Source: an uncultured Limosilactobacillus sp.
GTDB taxonomy: Bacteria; Bacillota; Bacilli; Lactobacillales; Lactobacillaceae
NCBI GenBank assembly: GCA_944326735.1
Contig: CALVFC010000002.1
Coordinates: 1 to 43,136, forward strand
Direction: 5' to 3'
Length of the DNA stretch: 43,136 bases
The notes beneath the pieces were generated by a model. That model made no database searches, was not told the origin of the DNA, and was given only the letters and a program-made list of their open reading frames with translations. Made by a program: the position numbers and the translations under genes. Numbering within the stretch: position 1 is the first letter of the stretch; each line of letters begins with the position of its first letter. Positions 32,771-41,890 of the stretch are shown piece after piece.

Positions 32771-32837
32771 AAGAAAAAGCCGGATCCACTGTTAACCAAA
32801 TGGTGTTCGTTGCCAAATGATTAAGTGAACCCGGCTT
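32771..32837 (-). terminator. Attenuator terminator between the leader ORF and the SteT-like gene
   Basis: Arms AAGCCGGGTTCAC and GTGGATCCGGCTT form 13 pairs (two wobble) around a long loop, followed by TTTTT. It lies inside the leader, before the ribosome-binding site of the permease. Confidence 0.8.
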
Positions 32838-32872
32838 CTTATTAAACCGTTTTATAAGTACACTAAAACCAC

Positions 32873-32944
32873 TCAGCCTCGGATAGAGCTAGAGGCTGAG
32901 GAAGAAGATTGTTGATTAAAGTTTAAGTTAAAAGTTAACATCAT
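32873..32944 (-). CDS. Serine-rich leader peptide of the SteT-like gene
   Basis: A 23-residue frame starts ATGATG, with AGGAGGAG four to seven bases upstream, and ends in TGA. Residues 11-20 read QQSSSSASSS: seven Ser codons (TCT, TCT, TCC, TCA, TCT, AGC, TCT) in eight positions, from several Ser tRNA families. The Ser codons overlap the 5' arm of a perfect 9-bp hairpin (32892-32900 with 32872-32880) whose 3' arm covers the end of the frame. A terminator follows. This is the classic layout of ribosome-mediated attenuation, here apparently for serine. Translation is inferred. Confidence 0.75.
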   Translation of the reverse strand: MMLTFNLNFNQQSSSSASSSIRG

Positions 32945-32979
32945 AAATCTCCTCCTAGGTACTTACTTGATTGTAAATT

Positions 32980-33008
32980 AGAATATCATTAGAAAAGTTA
33001 AAATGCAA
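32980..33008 (-). promoter_or_regulatory. Promoter of the serine-leader/SteT-like transcript
   Basis: TTGCAT and TATTCT are separated by 17 bases with a TG extension before the -10. The transcript would begin about 29 bases before the leader ORF. Confidence 0.75.
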
Positions 33009-33022
33009 CTACTTTTTGCAAA

Positions 33023-33673
33023 TTAATTAATCTTCAAGAGGTCACTTGGTTGGTGCAACGGGAAGTCTGCGTCCGCAATATTTTGGGGCTGGGATGAACC
33101 GTACAGGGCTCCAGCGCACTTAATACCGGCATTGTGAGCCGCCTTCAGGTCATTAATCGTGTCACCAACATAGACTGATGATTCTGGACTAGCATCTAGC
33201 TTTTTCATTGCCAGCAAAATAGGGTCTGGATCAGGCTTGTGCTTGCTGGTTTGGTCTTCAGTTACTACGGCATCAAACCAGTTTGACCAATCCCACACAT
33301 TGGCGAAGTGGTGATCATAAGCATCCTGATTTTTGGATGTGGCAATGGCGATGTGAGTGTCGGGACGGGTGGCTAATTCCTTGAGGGTAGAAACGACGCC
33401 ATCAAATACTTTGACTTGGTCTTCACGGGAAAAGGCTAATTTACCCCATTCATCAACCATTTCTGGAATATCTTCATCACGAATGCCTGCCAGCCGTAGG
33501 GAGTCAGCACCGGTAATTCCGAAGAGCTTTTTCTTCATCGGTTCCACTTGATCTGCTGGCACGTGGTAACCATGCTTTTCCATGATTTCAATCATGGCTG
33601 GCATATACATATCGTAGGTGTCAATGAGGGTTCCGTCGATGTCAAAAATGAAATTGGTAATTTGATGTTCCAT
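33023..33673 (-). CDS. HAD-family phosphatase (phosphoglycolate phosphatase-like)
   Basis: The 216-residue product has the HAD motifs in order: nucleophile in FIFDIDGTLIDT (about 8-19), motif II IAIATSKNQ near 110, Lys in KHKPDPDP near 144, and VYVGDTINDLKAA near 165. A helical cap lies between the first two. It should dephosphorylate a small phosphorylated metabolite in the cytoplasm. It resembles Gph/PpaX-like enzymes, but the substrate is not readable. GAGGT precedes the ATG. The PadR operon runs divergently. Confidence 0.87.
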   Translation of the reverse strand: MEHQITNFIFDIDGTLIDTYDMYMPAMIEIMEKHGYHVPADQVEPMKKKLFGITGADSLRLAGIRDEDIPEMVDEWGKLAFSREDQVKVFDGVVSTLKELATRPDTHIAIATSKNQDAYDHHFANVWDWSNWFDAVVTEDQTSKHKPDPDPILLAMKKLDASPESSVYVGDTINDLKAAHNAGIKCAGALYGSSQPQNIADADFPLHQPSDLLKIN

Positions 33674-33783
33674 TACTTTAACCTCGCAATCATAAGTCTC
33701 GTGTATATTTTATAAGAATTGGTCTACAAATGCGAGCCAAGTTCATCAGAAAAAAGCATTGACGAATATTATGATATTATATA

Positions 33784-33796
33784 GCATATAATATGC
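33784..33796. promoter_or_regulatory. Palindrome upstream of the PadR operon
   Basis: GCATATAATATGC is a perfect 13-base palindrome, about 20 bases before the padR-type start codon, in a very AT-rich promoter region that includes TTGACG at 33759-33764. Its place suggests an autoregulatory PadR operator. Confidence 0.55.
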
Positions 33797-33817
33797 GATG
33801 AGAAATGGAGTGATGAT

Positions 33818-34144
33818 ATGAAAATCCAAATTACCGCGGATCTTTTGGATGGGATGGTCCTTGCTCTGCTAGAACAGAATGACCACTATGGTTACGAACT
33901 GACGCAGCAGATTCAGCAAGTGGTTGATATTTCAGAGTCCACCATGTATCCAGTGCTTCGCCGCTTGAAAAAGGATGGCTTTTTAACGACTTACGACCAG
34001 CCTTATCAGGGACGCAACCGTCGATACTATCAGATCACGGAGACGGGACGCCAAGATTTAGCAAACATTCGTCGCTTGTGGAAAAACTATAAATTAAAAC
34101 TAGACTCGCTCTTAAATCAACAGGGAGAGGAGAATGAACAATGA
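33818..34144 (+). CDS. PadR-family transcription regulator
   Basis: The 108-residue protein has the PadR winged helix: LLDGMVLALLEQNDHYGYELTQQI, then SESTMYPVLRRLKKDGFLTTY, the wing GRNRRYYQITETGRQ and a C-terminal helix of about 25 residues for dimerisation. It belongs to the short PadR subfamily that precedes DUF1700/DUF4097 genes and controls its own operon. Its stop overlaps the start of the next gene (ATGA). GGAGTGAT precedes the ATG. Confidence 0.92.
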   Translation: MKIQITADLLDGMVLALLEQNDHYGYELTQQIQQVVDISESTMYPVLRRLKKDGFLTTYDQPYQGRNRRYYQITETGRQDLANIRRLWKNYKLKLDSLLNQQGEENEQ

Positions 34145-34755
34145 ATGCACGCGAAAAGTATATTGCAGAACTAGCAACATATTTAGGGTCGCTCACTCAA
34201 GCTGACCGGGATGATGCCCTCGAATTTTACGATGAGTATATTGCGGATGCTCAGCTAACGACGATCGCAGCGATCGAAGAAAAGTTGGGCACCGCAAAAC
34301 AATTGAGTCACCAAATATTGGCTGATTATTCAATTAAGACGAACGAACAATCAGCGGCCAACGGCAAGCCTGCAAGTCCCCACGCTAACTGGCGGGTCTT
34401 TTGGTGGGTAGTACTCGCCATTATTAGTTCGCCCTTCCTTTTTGGTGTCGGGATTGCTGCGCTAGTACTACTGATAACAGTCGCTGCGGTGGCCTTTGGA
34501 CTAGTGGTGGGCCTCCTCGGTTGCTTTGTTGGCTTAGCCGTAGCCGCGGGAACTACCCTATATACCGGAGTTAGCTTGTTGAGTGCTCAGCCATTTGTCG
34601 GTCTCTTTTATGGGGGCCTTGGACTAAGCTTGATTGGGCTCTTCCTTATTTGCTTGCCACTGTTGTATTGGATTGTTCGCTGGCTCAGTCAACAAGTTGC
34701 CAACCTGGCGAAGTTCTTATACCGGAAACTACAAGAACGGAGGAATAAGCAATGA
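34141..34755 (+). CDS. DUF1700 (HAAS-domain) membrane protein
   Basis: The 204-residue product begins with a soluble HAAS-type domain (about 1-65, KYIAELATYLGSLTQADRDDALEFYDEYIADAQ, then AIEEKLGTAKQLSHQILADYS). A long hydrophobic region of about four membrane segments (85-185) follows, with a basic tail. It sits between the PadR regulator and the DUF4097 protein, overlapping both by 4 bases. These three genes form a recurring unit in Firmicutes, thought to act at the cell envelope. The molecular role is unknown. Confidence 0.85.
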   Translation: MNAREKYIAELATYLGSLTQADRDDALEFYDEYIADAQLTTIAAIEEKLGTAKQLSHQILADYSIKTNEQSAANGKPASPHANWRVFWWVVLAIISSPFLFGVGIAALVLLITVAAVAFGLVVGLLGCFVGLAVAAGTTLYTGVSLLSAQPFVGLFYGGLGLSLIGLFLICLPLLYWIVRWLSQQVANLAKFLYRKLQERRNKQ

Positions 34756-35519
34756 AAAAGTTACTTAAAATCGGCGTTGTGGTTCTTGTACTGGGCCTGA
34801 TCGCCCTGGGGATTGGTTTTATTAACCACGGCAACAAGAACGTCACGTTTTATGGTTCACGGCCACAGGTTTCTTCAAAAGCGAGTTCGCGAACGGTTAA
34901 GGTTAACCGGAAATTTAACCAGGTGGATGTTGATGTATCCACGGCGAATGTTACCGTTACGCGGGGGAATAAATTTCAGATCATTTACCGTGGTAAGAAT
35001 GCACCACAAATTGATGTAAAAAATGGTCGCGCCACGATCCGTCAAACAGGTGGTAACAGTAATGGTTTCAAATTGTCATCCAGCGAGTCCTACGGTGCAG
35101 ATACGGTCACAATTGTTTTACCAGCTGGCTCCCAATTAGCAGGGAAAATCCATGTCAGTGAGGGTGACCTGGTTGTTAATAAGACATCGCTAAAGCAATT
35201 AACGGCTGCAGTAGAAGAGGGGGACGTTCGTTTAATGAACGTCGTCGCTGATGGCGGCAAGATCACCTTGAATGAAGGTGACTTTACGGCTCATCAGCTG
35301 ACGGTCAACCACCACTTCAAAGTTGCTAATGATGAAGGTGATAACACTGTTCAGGGAGTTTCAGCAGATGGTTATTACTTACAGACTGATGAAGGTGATA
35401 ACACACTTTTCCACCATGAAGAAGATGGGGATGACTCGTCGGTATTGCAAAAGAATAGTCACGCAACAAACGTGCTGACCTTGATCACTAGTGAAGGCGA
35501 TAATAGTATCCACTATTAA
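34752..35519 (+). CDS. DUF4097-family envelope protein with EGD beta repeats
   Basis: The 255-residue product has one N-terminal membrane segment (about 5-24) and an outside domain made of short beta strands. Six EGD triplets occur at residues 137, 156, 175, 195, 214 and 248, mostly 19-20 residues apart, in strands such as IHVSEGDLVV, VEEGDVRLM and TDEGDNTLF. Such spacing suggests a right-handed beta solenoid with acidic turns, typical of DUF4097 (adhesin-like) proteins. It is the last gene of the PadR operon. Its function is unknown; an envelope-stress role is a guess from related operons. Confidence 0.83.
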   Translation: MKKLLKIGVVVLVLGLIALGIGFINHGNKNVTFYGSRPQVSSKASSRTVKVNRKFNQVDVDVSTANVTVTRGNKFQIIYRGKNAPQIDVKNGRATIRQTGGNSNGFKLSSSESYGADTVTIVLPAGSQLAGKIHVSEGDLVVNKTSLKQLTAAVEEGDVRLMNVVADGGKITLNEGDFTAHQLTVNHHFKVANDEGDNTVQGVSADGYYLQTDEGDNTLFHHEEDGDDSSVLQKNSHATNVLTLITSEGDNSIHY

Positions 35520-35557
35520 AATACGCCCAAGCAGGAGTTCCTGTTTGGACGTATTTT
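35518..35557. terminator. Bidirectional terminator between the DUF4097 and pepI genes
   Basis: A 19-bp stem (AAAATACGCCCAAGCAGGA with TCCTGTTTGGACGTATTTT, wobble and one mismatch) separates two convergent genes. Confidence 0.88.
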
Positions 35558-35559
35558 CA

Positions 35560-36471
35560 TTACTTGTTAAATGTGCCGGCTTCGACCTGACGAATGAAAT
35601 CGGCCAGGTGCTTGTAGTAAACATCAGGGTTATCAACCATGTGGTGGTGACCACCGTTTGGCGTCGTGACTAGTTTAGAGTTTGGAATCAGTTGGTCCAT
35701 CTTCTTAGCGGTGTCCAGGGGCATCGTCTCGTGTTCGCCAAATGTTAAGAGGGTTGGAACCTTGATCTTATGCAGTTGATCACGGAAGTGCCAGCTCTTG
35801 AGCTTCCCAGTGATGACAAATTCATTATCACCTTGGAAAACGTGGTAAACAGCGTCGCCGCCTAAGTCCTTCAGGTGTTCCAACTTAGAAGGTTGTTTCC
35901 GGTCGACGTATTCTTTGTTCATGACTTCGACGTATTGTTGGTACTTTGGATTGCTGTAATCATTCCGTTGTTCGCAATCCTGCATGAAGGCCACTGCTTC
36001 GGGCGATAACGTCTTTTCACGTAAAGCGTTCACGTGGTCCACGTACTCATCGATTTCATCAACCATTGATGAAATGATGGCCCCCTTCAAGTGTTGACCA
36101 TATTTAACAGCGTATTCTTGAACCAGCAGGCCACCCCAGCTTTGGCCAATTAAATACATATTATCGAGGCCCAGCTTCTGACGCACTTCTTCAACTTCAT
36201 CAAGAAAGTAATCATAGGTAAGGTACTTATCTGCGATTGCAGGGTCAGAATAGTCGGGTTGGTCTGAATACAGGGAACCCAGTTGGTCGTACATGGTAAC
36301 CTGGACGTTCAGCCCTTGCTTCTTAAGCTGATCGGCAGCGTCTTCCCAGTACTCGTGATTGCCACCAGGACCACCGTGTAATGCCAACAAGTGGATATCC
36401 CCTTCACCCTGCGTGTTGGTCCAGAGGTGGTAGCCATTATCCAATGTTAAAATTTTTGTTCCAGTTTTCAT
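35560..36471 (-). CDS. pepI: Proline iminopeptidase (PepI)
   Basis: The 303-residue alpha/beta hydrolase has the S33 proline-iminopeptidase motifs: oxyanion motif HGGPGGNHEYW near residue 33, nucleophile elbow GQSWGGLLVQEYA (Ser near 109), and the His in GGHHHM near 277. It removes N-terminal proline from peptides in the cytoplasm. Together with PepX encoded next on the same strand and the C69 dipeptidase at 12.2 kb, it equips the cell to use proline-rich peptides such as casein fragments. GGAGAT precedes the ATG. Confidence 0.92.
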   Translation of the reverse strand: MKTGTKILTLDNGYHLWTNTQGEGDIHLLALHGGPGGNHEYWEDAADQLKKQGLNVQVTMYDQLGSLYSDQPDYSDPAIADKYLTYDYFLDEVEEVRQKLGLDNMYLIGQSWGGLLVQEYAVKYGQHLKGAIISSMVDEIDEYVDHVNALREKTLSPEAVAFMQDCEQRNDYSNPKYQQYVEVMNKEYVDRKQPSKLEHLKDLGGDAVYHVFQGDNEFVITGKLKSWHFRDQLHKIKVPTLLTFGEHETMPLDTAKKMDQLIPNSKLVTTPNGGHHHMVDNPDVYYKHLADFIRQVEAGTFNK

Positions 36472-36591
36472 CTAATCAATCTCCTCATTAACGAAAATGA
36501 TAAACACATAATAATAAGTTTAGCGCATTTTAATCACAATTGCGAAAATTATGCATGATGAGGAATATTAGACTTTTAATAAGTAAGAGAA

Positions 36592-36641
36592 AAGCAGACC
36601 CGAAGATCCACTTACTGAGTGGGGTTAGGAGTCTGCTTTTT
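36592..36641 (-). terminator. Terminator after pepX
   Basis: Arms AAAGCAGAC and GTCTGCTTT with an inner CCACT/AGTGG stem form a composite hairpin followed by T's on the minus strand. Confidence 0.75.
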
Positions 36642-36646
36642 ACCTG

Positions 36647-39034
36647 TTATTTAATTGTTAGTTGGGCGTCATTCACATCAAGTGTATATTTAACCGCTTC
36701 GTTACCCCGGAGTGTGAACTCATAGTCGGTCCCGTAGACAATCAGGGCTAAACGATGCCCCTTTGCCAACCGGTGGAAGATCGGTTGCAATTCAAATGAC
36801 ACGGTCACCATTTGGTTAGGCGCTAATTCATCCACCTGAGCGGCACTATGCCGGTTTTGTAAATTAATGTGTCCGCTGGAAATTACCTTAGCTTTAGTCG
36901 TCTTCTTTTGCTGCTTGAATTCCCGGAGATCATCAGTTGCCCAGTGGAATCCTAACTGGAGGCCACCACGATTAATGAGGACTGGTGACGTAGTGAGCCG
37001 CTTGGCGTCACCTAAATCAACCAGTTCTGCGGACAATAAGCCGTGGTCCAACGAAGAGGCCACCTTGATAGTTAACGTTGGGGTTCCCCGTAGTAACAGT
37101 TCTTGAGATGCCGGTGCTGAGGTAAAGTGCCGGCTGAATTGGCCATCATCCTTCAGCAATGCCCGTTGCCACTGGGCTGGCGACTGGCACCAAGCCTTGT
37201 ACTGATCAGTTGGTTGCTGGTCATCAAATGACAGCGAATCTTGGTTAGCCAGTGGCTTATCCGTAAGCTGTTTCCCGCTTAAGTACCATTGTTGAGCTTG
37301 GTTCGTCCAGTGGTCGTAGGCTGTCCACTTTTCTGCACTGACGTTGTCCTGGACCAGGACGTTTGGCAATAGTTGGTCTGCATTATTATCCAATCCCCAT
37401 AGCTTATTAGCTAACCACAGGTTGACCATCTCGGAAAAGTCTAGTGATTGAAAGGCGTTGATGTAGATGTGTTGACCCTGGTGAAGGACCAGCTTACTAG
37501 TGACGGGCAATTTCTGCAGGGCATCATATAATGCCTTAACATTACTTGGCTTAACGTTCGTGTCGTTCAGACCATGGACCATCATCACTGCACACTTGAT
37601 GCCGGCAAAGTTCTTGCGGTAATTTCGGGCATCCCAAAAGGCATTGTAATTCCCAGTAGCCCGGTCCATTGCCTTAGCCATTTGTTGGGCATACTTTTGG
37701 TAGGTAGCTTCAATCCGCTTGTAGTCGGCGGGACGCTTAGTTCTGGAGAATGTTTCGTCCGCCAACGTATCAGCATCTTCTCCTTGAAAACCACCGGCAG
37801 CGCGGACTAAACCATTTTCACGGTAGTAGTCATACCATGAGGAAATGGCTGCTTCGGAGATGATTGCTTTTAGTCCAGCAACGCCGGTTGTAGCGACTGC
37901 GGTTGACAGGGTTCCTAAGTATGAACGGCCCGTCATGGCGACATTGCCGTTGCACCACCATGCATCGATTTCAATCCCGCTGTGACGGTCAGTAAAGGCA
38001 CGCCGGTCACCATGGAGCCATTCAACGACGGCCTTCATGGAGTCGGTTTGTTCTGGTGATCCACAGGTCTGCAGACCATCAGAGTCTTTAGTGCCAATTC
38101 CTGCCGCATAGACGATGGCGTAACCCCGCACTGCTAAGTAGTTATTTAAGGTGTAGGCCGGAGTAGTTGCAAAACTTTCCGTGGCTTCTTTAGCGTGCCC
38201 GGCAACCAGCTGGTGCTTGCTTTTAGTTGGAAAGGTCATTTCTGCTGGTGCTTGGTAGTGAGGATCCTTATGGGTGAGCGGATGGTTGACGTGGTGAGTT
38301 GAGATGTCACCCCATTCGTCGTTCGTTCCCTGGTTATATGGGCTGGCAGTAAAGACAGCGGGCACCTTTAAGCCCTGTTCAGTGTCCATCGGCCGCATAA
38401 TTTCGGCTTTTACGAGGTCGGCATGTCCGTCGAAGTCGGTGTCCAAGTCGGTTTCAATATAGACAACTTCACGGATGAACTTAGCCGGGTCAAAGCAGGC
38501 GATTGGTTTGCCATTGAAAAACAATGGTTTCTGGTCGGCTGGCAGGTCATAAGTCCATGCTAAAAAACCTTCACTAGTTAACTGGTCAAGGTAGATTTGG
38601 CCATTCTTATTACGGGTGTTAAGAAGTAAGTAGAAAGCATCAATAACGTCCGCAGTTGTCCAGGACGTATGTTGACGATAAGGCAAGCCAATCTGGGCCC
38701 AGTCCATGAATGGTTGGTCTAAGTGAAAGTCAACGGCTGGCTCGTATTGTAACAGCTGAAAGGCGACCCGGTAGAAAATATCGGTTGTAAGGGGCTCGTC
38801 ATCAGCTAGCCAATCATCGACCGCCTGATCTGGTGTTGCCAGCAGGTCGTGAAGCCATTGACGAATAGCAATTGGCTCCTGGCTAGCCGTGTTGACACGG
38901 GTAAGGAATGTTAACCACATTTGGTTGGGGTCAAGCTCGTCGGCCTCGTTGTCTTTCAGTAAGTGGAGTTGCTGTAATTCTTTAATTTGTTGGTCAGTAT
39001 CTGTTTGGCAAATGCTAAATTGATGAATATGCAC
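36647..39034 (-). CDS. pepX: Xaa-Pro dipeptidyl-peptidase (PepX)
   Basis: The product is 795 residues, the usual length of lactobacillar PepX. The nucleophile is in NVAMTGRSYLGTLSTAVATTG. Further family marks are VYIETDLDTDFDGHADLVKAEIMRP in the first third, GLNDTNVKPSNVKALYDAL with the catalytic Asp, and a His in VLHQGQHIYIN. A C-terminal beta-sandwich domain closes the protein. It releases X-Pro dipeptides from peptide N-termini in the cytoplasm. The start chosen is GTG at 39034, six bases after GAGGTG; the in-frame GTG at 39043 overlaps that ribosome-binding site. Confidence 0.95.
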   Translation of the reverse strand: MHIHQFSICQTDTDQQIKELQQLHLLKDNEADELDPNQMWLTFLTRVNTASQEPIAIRQWLHDLLATPDQAVDDWLADDEPLTTDIFYRVAFQLLQYEPAVDFHLDQPFMDWAQIGLPYRQHTSWTTADVIDAFYLLLNTRNKNGQIYLDQLTSEGFLAWTYDLPADQKPLFFNGKPIACFDPAKFIREVVYIETDLDTDFDGHADLVKAEIMRPMDTEQGLKVPAVFTASPYNQGTNDEWGDISTHHVNHPLTHKDPHYQAPAEMTFPTKSKHQLVAGHAKEATESFATTPAYTLNNYLAVRGYAIVYAAGIGTKDSDGLQTCGSPEQTDSMKAVVEWLHGDRRAFTDRHSGIEIDAWWCNGNVAMTGRSYLGTLSTAVATTGVAGLKAIISEAAISSWYDYYRENGLVRAAGGFQGEDADTLADETFSRTKRPADYKRIEATYQKYAQQMAKAMDRATGNYNAFWDARNYRKNFAGIKCAVMMVHGLNDTNVKPSNVKALYDALQKLPVTSKLVLHQGQHIYINAFQSLDFSEMVNLWLANKLWGLDNNADQLLPNVLVQDNVSAEKWTAYDHWTNQAQQWYLSGKQLTDKPLANQDSLSFDDQQPTDQYKAWCQSPAQWQRALLKDDGQFSRHFTSAPASQELLLRGTPTLTIKVASSLDHGLLSAELVDLGDAKRLTTSPVLINRGGLQLGFHWATDDLREFKQQKKTTKAKVISSGHINLQNRHSAAQVDELAPNQMVTVSFELQPIFHRLAKGHRLALIVYGTDYEFTLRGNEAVKYTLDVNDAQLTIK

Positions 39035-39174
39035 GGAAATCACCTCATTGCTTTAATACCTTAATTATCGCACTGATTGCAGGTAAGGGAAAATGTCATC
39101 CAATCGTCACCTATTTGCGACAAAATCAGGGTATAATTTAGCTTGCATGAATTCGACTAGTTGAGGAAAAACAA

Positions 39175-40266
39175 ATGGGGAAGAATATACTAGAATTTCG
39201 TCACGTTGGGAAGAAATACGATGACAACGTGGTCTTAAAAGACATCAGTTTCGATATTGAAGCGGGTAAATTTTATACTTTGCTGGGTCCATCTGGATCG
39301 GGGAAAACTACGATTTTGCGGATTATTGCTGGCATTGATGATGCCACTAGTGGTGATGTTTATTTTGATCGACAACGAATTAATGACGTGCCAGCTAACA
39401 CTCGCCAGGTCAATACGGTATTCCAGGATTATGCCCTGTTCCCGCATATGAATGTGGCCGAGAACGTCGCTTTTGGACTGCAGATCAAGGGTGTTGATAA
39501 GAAAACCATTCAAGAACGTGTTCACCAGGCCCTCCACATGGTTCGCCTGGACGGCTATGAGGAACGTGAAATCACCGCGATGTCTGGTGGTCAGCGGCAG
39601 CGGGTCGCAATTGCCCGGGCGATCGTGAACCGGCCCAAGGTACTGCTATTGGACGAAGCTTTGTCCGCACTAGACCACAAGCTGCGGGTTGATATGCAGA
39701 CTGAATTGCGGCAATTACAGCGGCAATTAGGGATCACCTTCATCTTTGTCACCCATGACCAGGAAGAAGCACTGGCCATGTCTGACCAGATCATGATCAT
39801 TAACGATGGTAAAATCCAACAGACGGGGACCCCGGTCGATATCTACGACGAACCGCTCAACCATTTTGTGGCGGACTTCATTGGCGAAAGCAACATTGTT
39901 CCCGCGGTAATGAAGGCGGACTACCTCGTTAACATTAACGGTCAGGACTTTGAGTGTGTCGATGCGGGGATGAAGGCCAACGAGCGGGTGGAAGTGGTTC
40001 TCCGTCCTGAAGACTTGGACATCACTACACCGGACAGGGGGAAATTAGTCGCTACGGTGGACACCCAGCTTTTTCGTGGCGTTGACTACCAAATCACTGC
40101 CCATGACCTCCGTAATCATGAATGGAAGATCAACTCGATCCATAAGACGACGGTCGGGCAACAGGTTGGCCTGACATTTGATCCCGAAGACATCCACGTG
40201 ATGCGGTACAACGAAAGTGAAGCTGACTTTGATGCCCGGCTGGACAGCTATGAGGAGGAAGAATAA
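39175..40266 (+). CDS. potA: Spermidine/putrescine ABC transporter ATPase PotA
   Basis: The 363-residue ATPase has Walker A GPSGSGKT at 38-45, the signature [14 protein letters not shown], Walker [13 protein letters not shown] and the switch His in [16 protein letters not shown]-terminal TOBE-like regulatory domain follows (about 240-350). Gene order potA-potB-potC-potD with overlapping ends identifies the polyamine importer. GAGGAAAAAC precedes the ATG, and TATAAT at 39132-39137 is a probable -10. The murB gene that often precedes potABCD in lactic acid bacteria is not here. Confidence 0.94.
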   Translation: MGKNILEFRHVGKKYDDNVVLKDISFDIEAGKFYTLLGPSGSGKTTILRIIAGIDDATSGDVYFDRQRINDVPANTRQVNTVFQDYALFPHMNVAENVAFGLQIKGVDKKTIQERVHQALHMVRLDGYEEREITAMSGGQRQRVAIARAIVNRPKVLLLDEALSALDHKLRVDMQTELRQLQRQLGITFIFVTHDQEEALAMSDQIMIINDGKIQQTGTPVDIYDEPLNHFVADFIGESNIVPAVMKADYLVNINGQDFECVDAGMKANERVEVVLRPEDLDITTPDRGKLVATVDTQLFRGVDYQITAHDLRNHEWKINSIHKTTVGQQVGLTFDPEDIHVMRYNESEADFDARLDSYEEEE

Positions 40267-41072
40267 TGCGCCAAAAAGCAGTTTTTATTGTTCCTTACGC
40301 CTTGTGGATTGTGCTCTTTGTGATCGCGCCGCTTGTCCTGATCCTTTACCAGTCCTTTTTCAACATTGATGGGCAGTTCACCTTTAATAACTACCTGACT
40401 TATTTAACGTCCAGTGTGTATCTTAAAATGACGGTTGCCTCTGTGTGGTACGCGTTTTTGATCACGGTAGTCACCCTGGTGATTTCGTACCCCACGGCAT
40501 ACGTCCTGATTCACTTACGGAATAAGCAATTCTGGTTGTTACTGGTGATCCTGCCGACCTGGATCAACCTATTGCTAAAGACATACGCCTTCATTGGCTT
40601 ATTTTCACGCAATGGTTCAATTAATAACTTTTTACGGTTTGTGGGGTTAGGTACCCACCAATTGCTCTTTACGGACGCGAGCTTTATGTTCGTGGCGGCC
40701 TATATTGAAATACCTTTTATGGTGCTGCCAATTTTCAATGCATTGGCGGAAATTAACCCTTCATTGATCAATGCCAGTAAGGATTTAGGGGCAACTTCTT
40801 GGCAGACTTTTCGGGCCATCATCTGGCCGTTGTCGTTGCCGGGGGTTAAGGCTGGTATTCAAGCAGTCTTTATTCCATCCCTGTCCCTCTTTATGATTAC
40901 CCGCTTGATCGGTGGCAACCGTGTTATCACCCTCGGGACCGCGATTGAAGAGCACTTCCTTACTACCCAGAACTGGGGGATGGGGTCCACGATCGGGGTT
41001 ATTTTGATCATTGCCATGTTTATCGTGATGTTCATCACCGGGGATACTCGCCAGAAGGGAGGGCGCCACTAA
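40266..41072 (+). CDS. potB: Spermidine/putrescine ABC transporter permease PotB
   Basis: The 268-residue protein has six membrane segments and the permease coupling loop INASKDLGATSWQTFRAIIWPLSLPGVKAG near residues 165-195, with the EAA-type Gly. It is one of two membrane subunits of the polyamine importer. Its ATG shares a base with the potA stop (TAATG), so translation is coupled. Confidence 0.93.
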   Translation: MRQKAVFIVPYALWIVLFVIAPLVLILYQSFFNIDGQFTFNNYLTYLTSSVYLKMTVASVWYAFLITVVTLVISYPTAYVLIHLRNKQFWLLLVILPTWINLLLKTYAFIGLFSRNGSINNFLRFVGLGTHQLLFTDASFMFVAAYIEIPFMVLPIFNALAEINPSLINASKDLGATSWQTFRAIIWPLSLPGVKAGIQAVFIPSLSLFMITRLIGGNRVITLGTAIEEHFLTTQNWGMGSTIGVILIIAMFIVMFITGDTRQKGGRH

Positions 41073-41890
41073 TGAAAAAGCACTCGCTCAAATGGAGCAC
41101 GATCTACTTAGCCTTTGTGTTCATCATTCTGTACGCTCCCATTCTGTATCTCGTGATCTACTCCTTTAGTGCCGGTAAGACGATGGAATCGTTCCATGGC
41201 TTCTCTTTCCAACACTACTTGGACCTGTTCGCTGACACCCGGATGATCACGATTGTTATTAATACCCTGTTAGTAGCACTACTGGCATCTTTGCTGGCAA
41301 CAATCATCGGGACGCTAGGTGCACTAGCTATCAAGGATAGTCACGGTAAATGGCGGAATAGTTTACTATCACTGAATAATGTCTTGATGGTTTCACCAGA
41401 TGTCATTATCGGGGCCAGCTTTCTGATTTTCTTCACTGTTTTAGGGGTTCGACTGGGATTCATCTCAGTTCTCCTTTCACATATTGCCTTCTCAATTCCA
41501 ATCGTGGTCCTGATGGTTTTGCCAAAGTTGAATGAATTATCCCCAACGCTGGTGGACGCTGCTTATGACCTTGGTGCGTCCCGGTGGCAAGCCCTGACGC
41601 GGGTTATTTTACCGGCGATCGGACCGGGTATCATGGCTGGATACTTTATGGCCTTTACCTATTCGTTGGATGACTTTGCGGTCACCTTCTTTGTTACCGG
41701 GAATGGTTTCTCAACCTTATCCGTTGAAATCTACTCCCGGGCCCGGCAGGGGGTTAACCTGGAGATCAATGCCCTGTCCACCTTAATGTTCATTGCATCC
41801 CTTTTACTAGTGATCGGTTACTACTTCATCAGTCAGCATGCTGGTCGCCGGCACCGCTTGGTAACGGTTAAGGAGGGTGATGCTCAATGA
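41072..41890 (+). CDS. potC: Spermidine/putrescine ABC transporter permease PotC
   Basis: The 272-residue protein has six membrane segments and the coupling loop VDAAYDLGASRWQALTRVILPAIGPGIMAG. YSLDDFAVTFFVTG follows, a stretch typical of PotC. It pairs with PotB in the membrane. It starts within the potB stop (TAATG) and its end overlaps potD by 4 bases. Confidence 0.93.
   Translation: MKKHSLKWSTIYLAFVFIILYAPILYLVIYSFSAGKTMESFHGFSFQHYLDLFADTRMITIVINTLLVALLASLLATIIGTLGALAIKDSHGKWRNSLLSLNNVLMVSPDVIIGASFLIFFTVLGVRLGFISVLLSHIAFSIPIVVLMVLPKLNELSPTLVDAAYDLGASRWQALTRVILPAIGPGIMAGYFMAFTYSLDDFAVTFFVTGNGFSTLSVEIYSRARQGVNLEINALSTLMFIASLLLVIGYYFISQHAGRRHRLVTVKEGDAQ

Noticed and set aside
39001..39174. 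Missing murB as a sign of rearrangement before potABCD.
   Set aside because: The pot operon has its own -10 and intact spacing; gene order before pot varies between species, so absence alone is not evidence of rearrangement.
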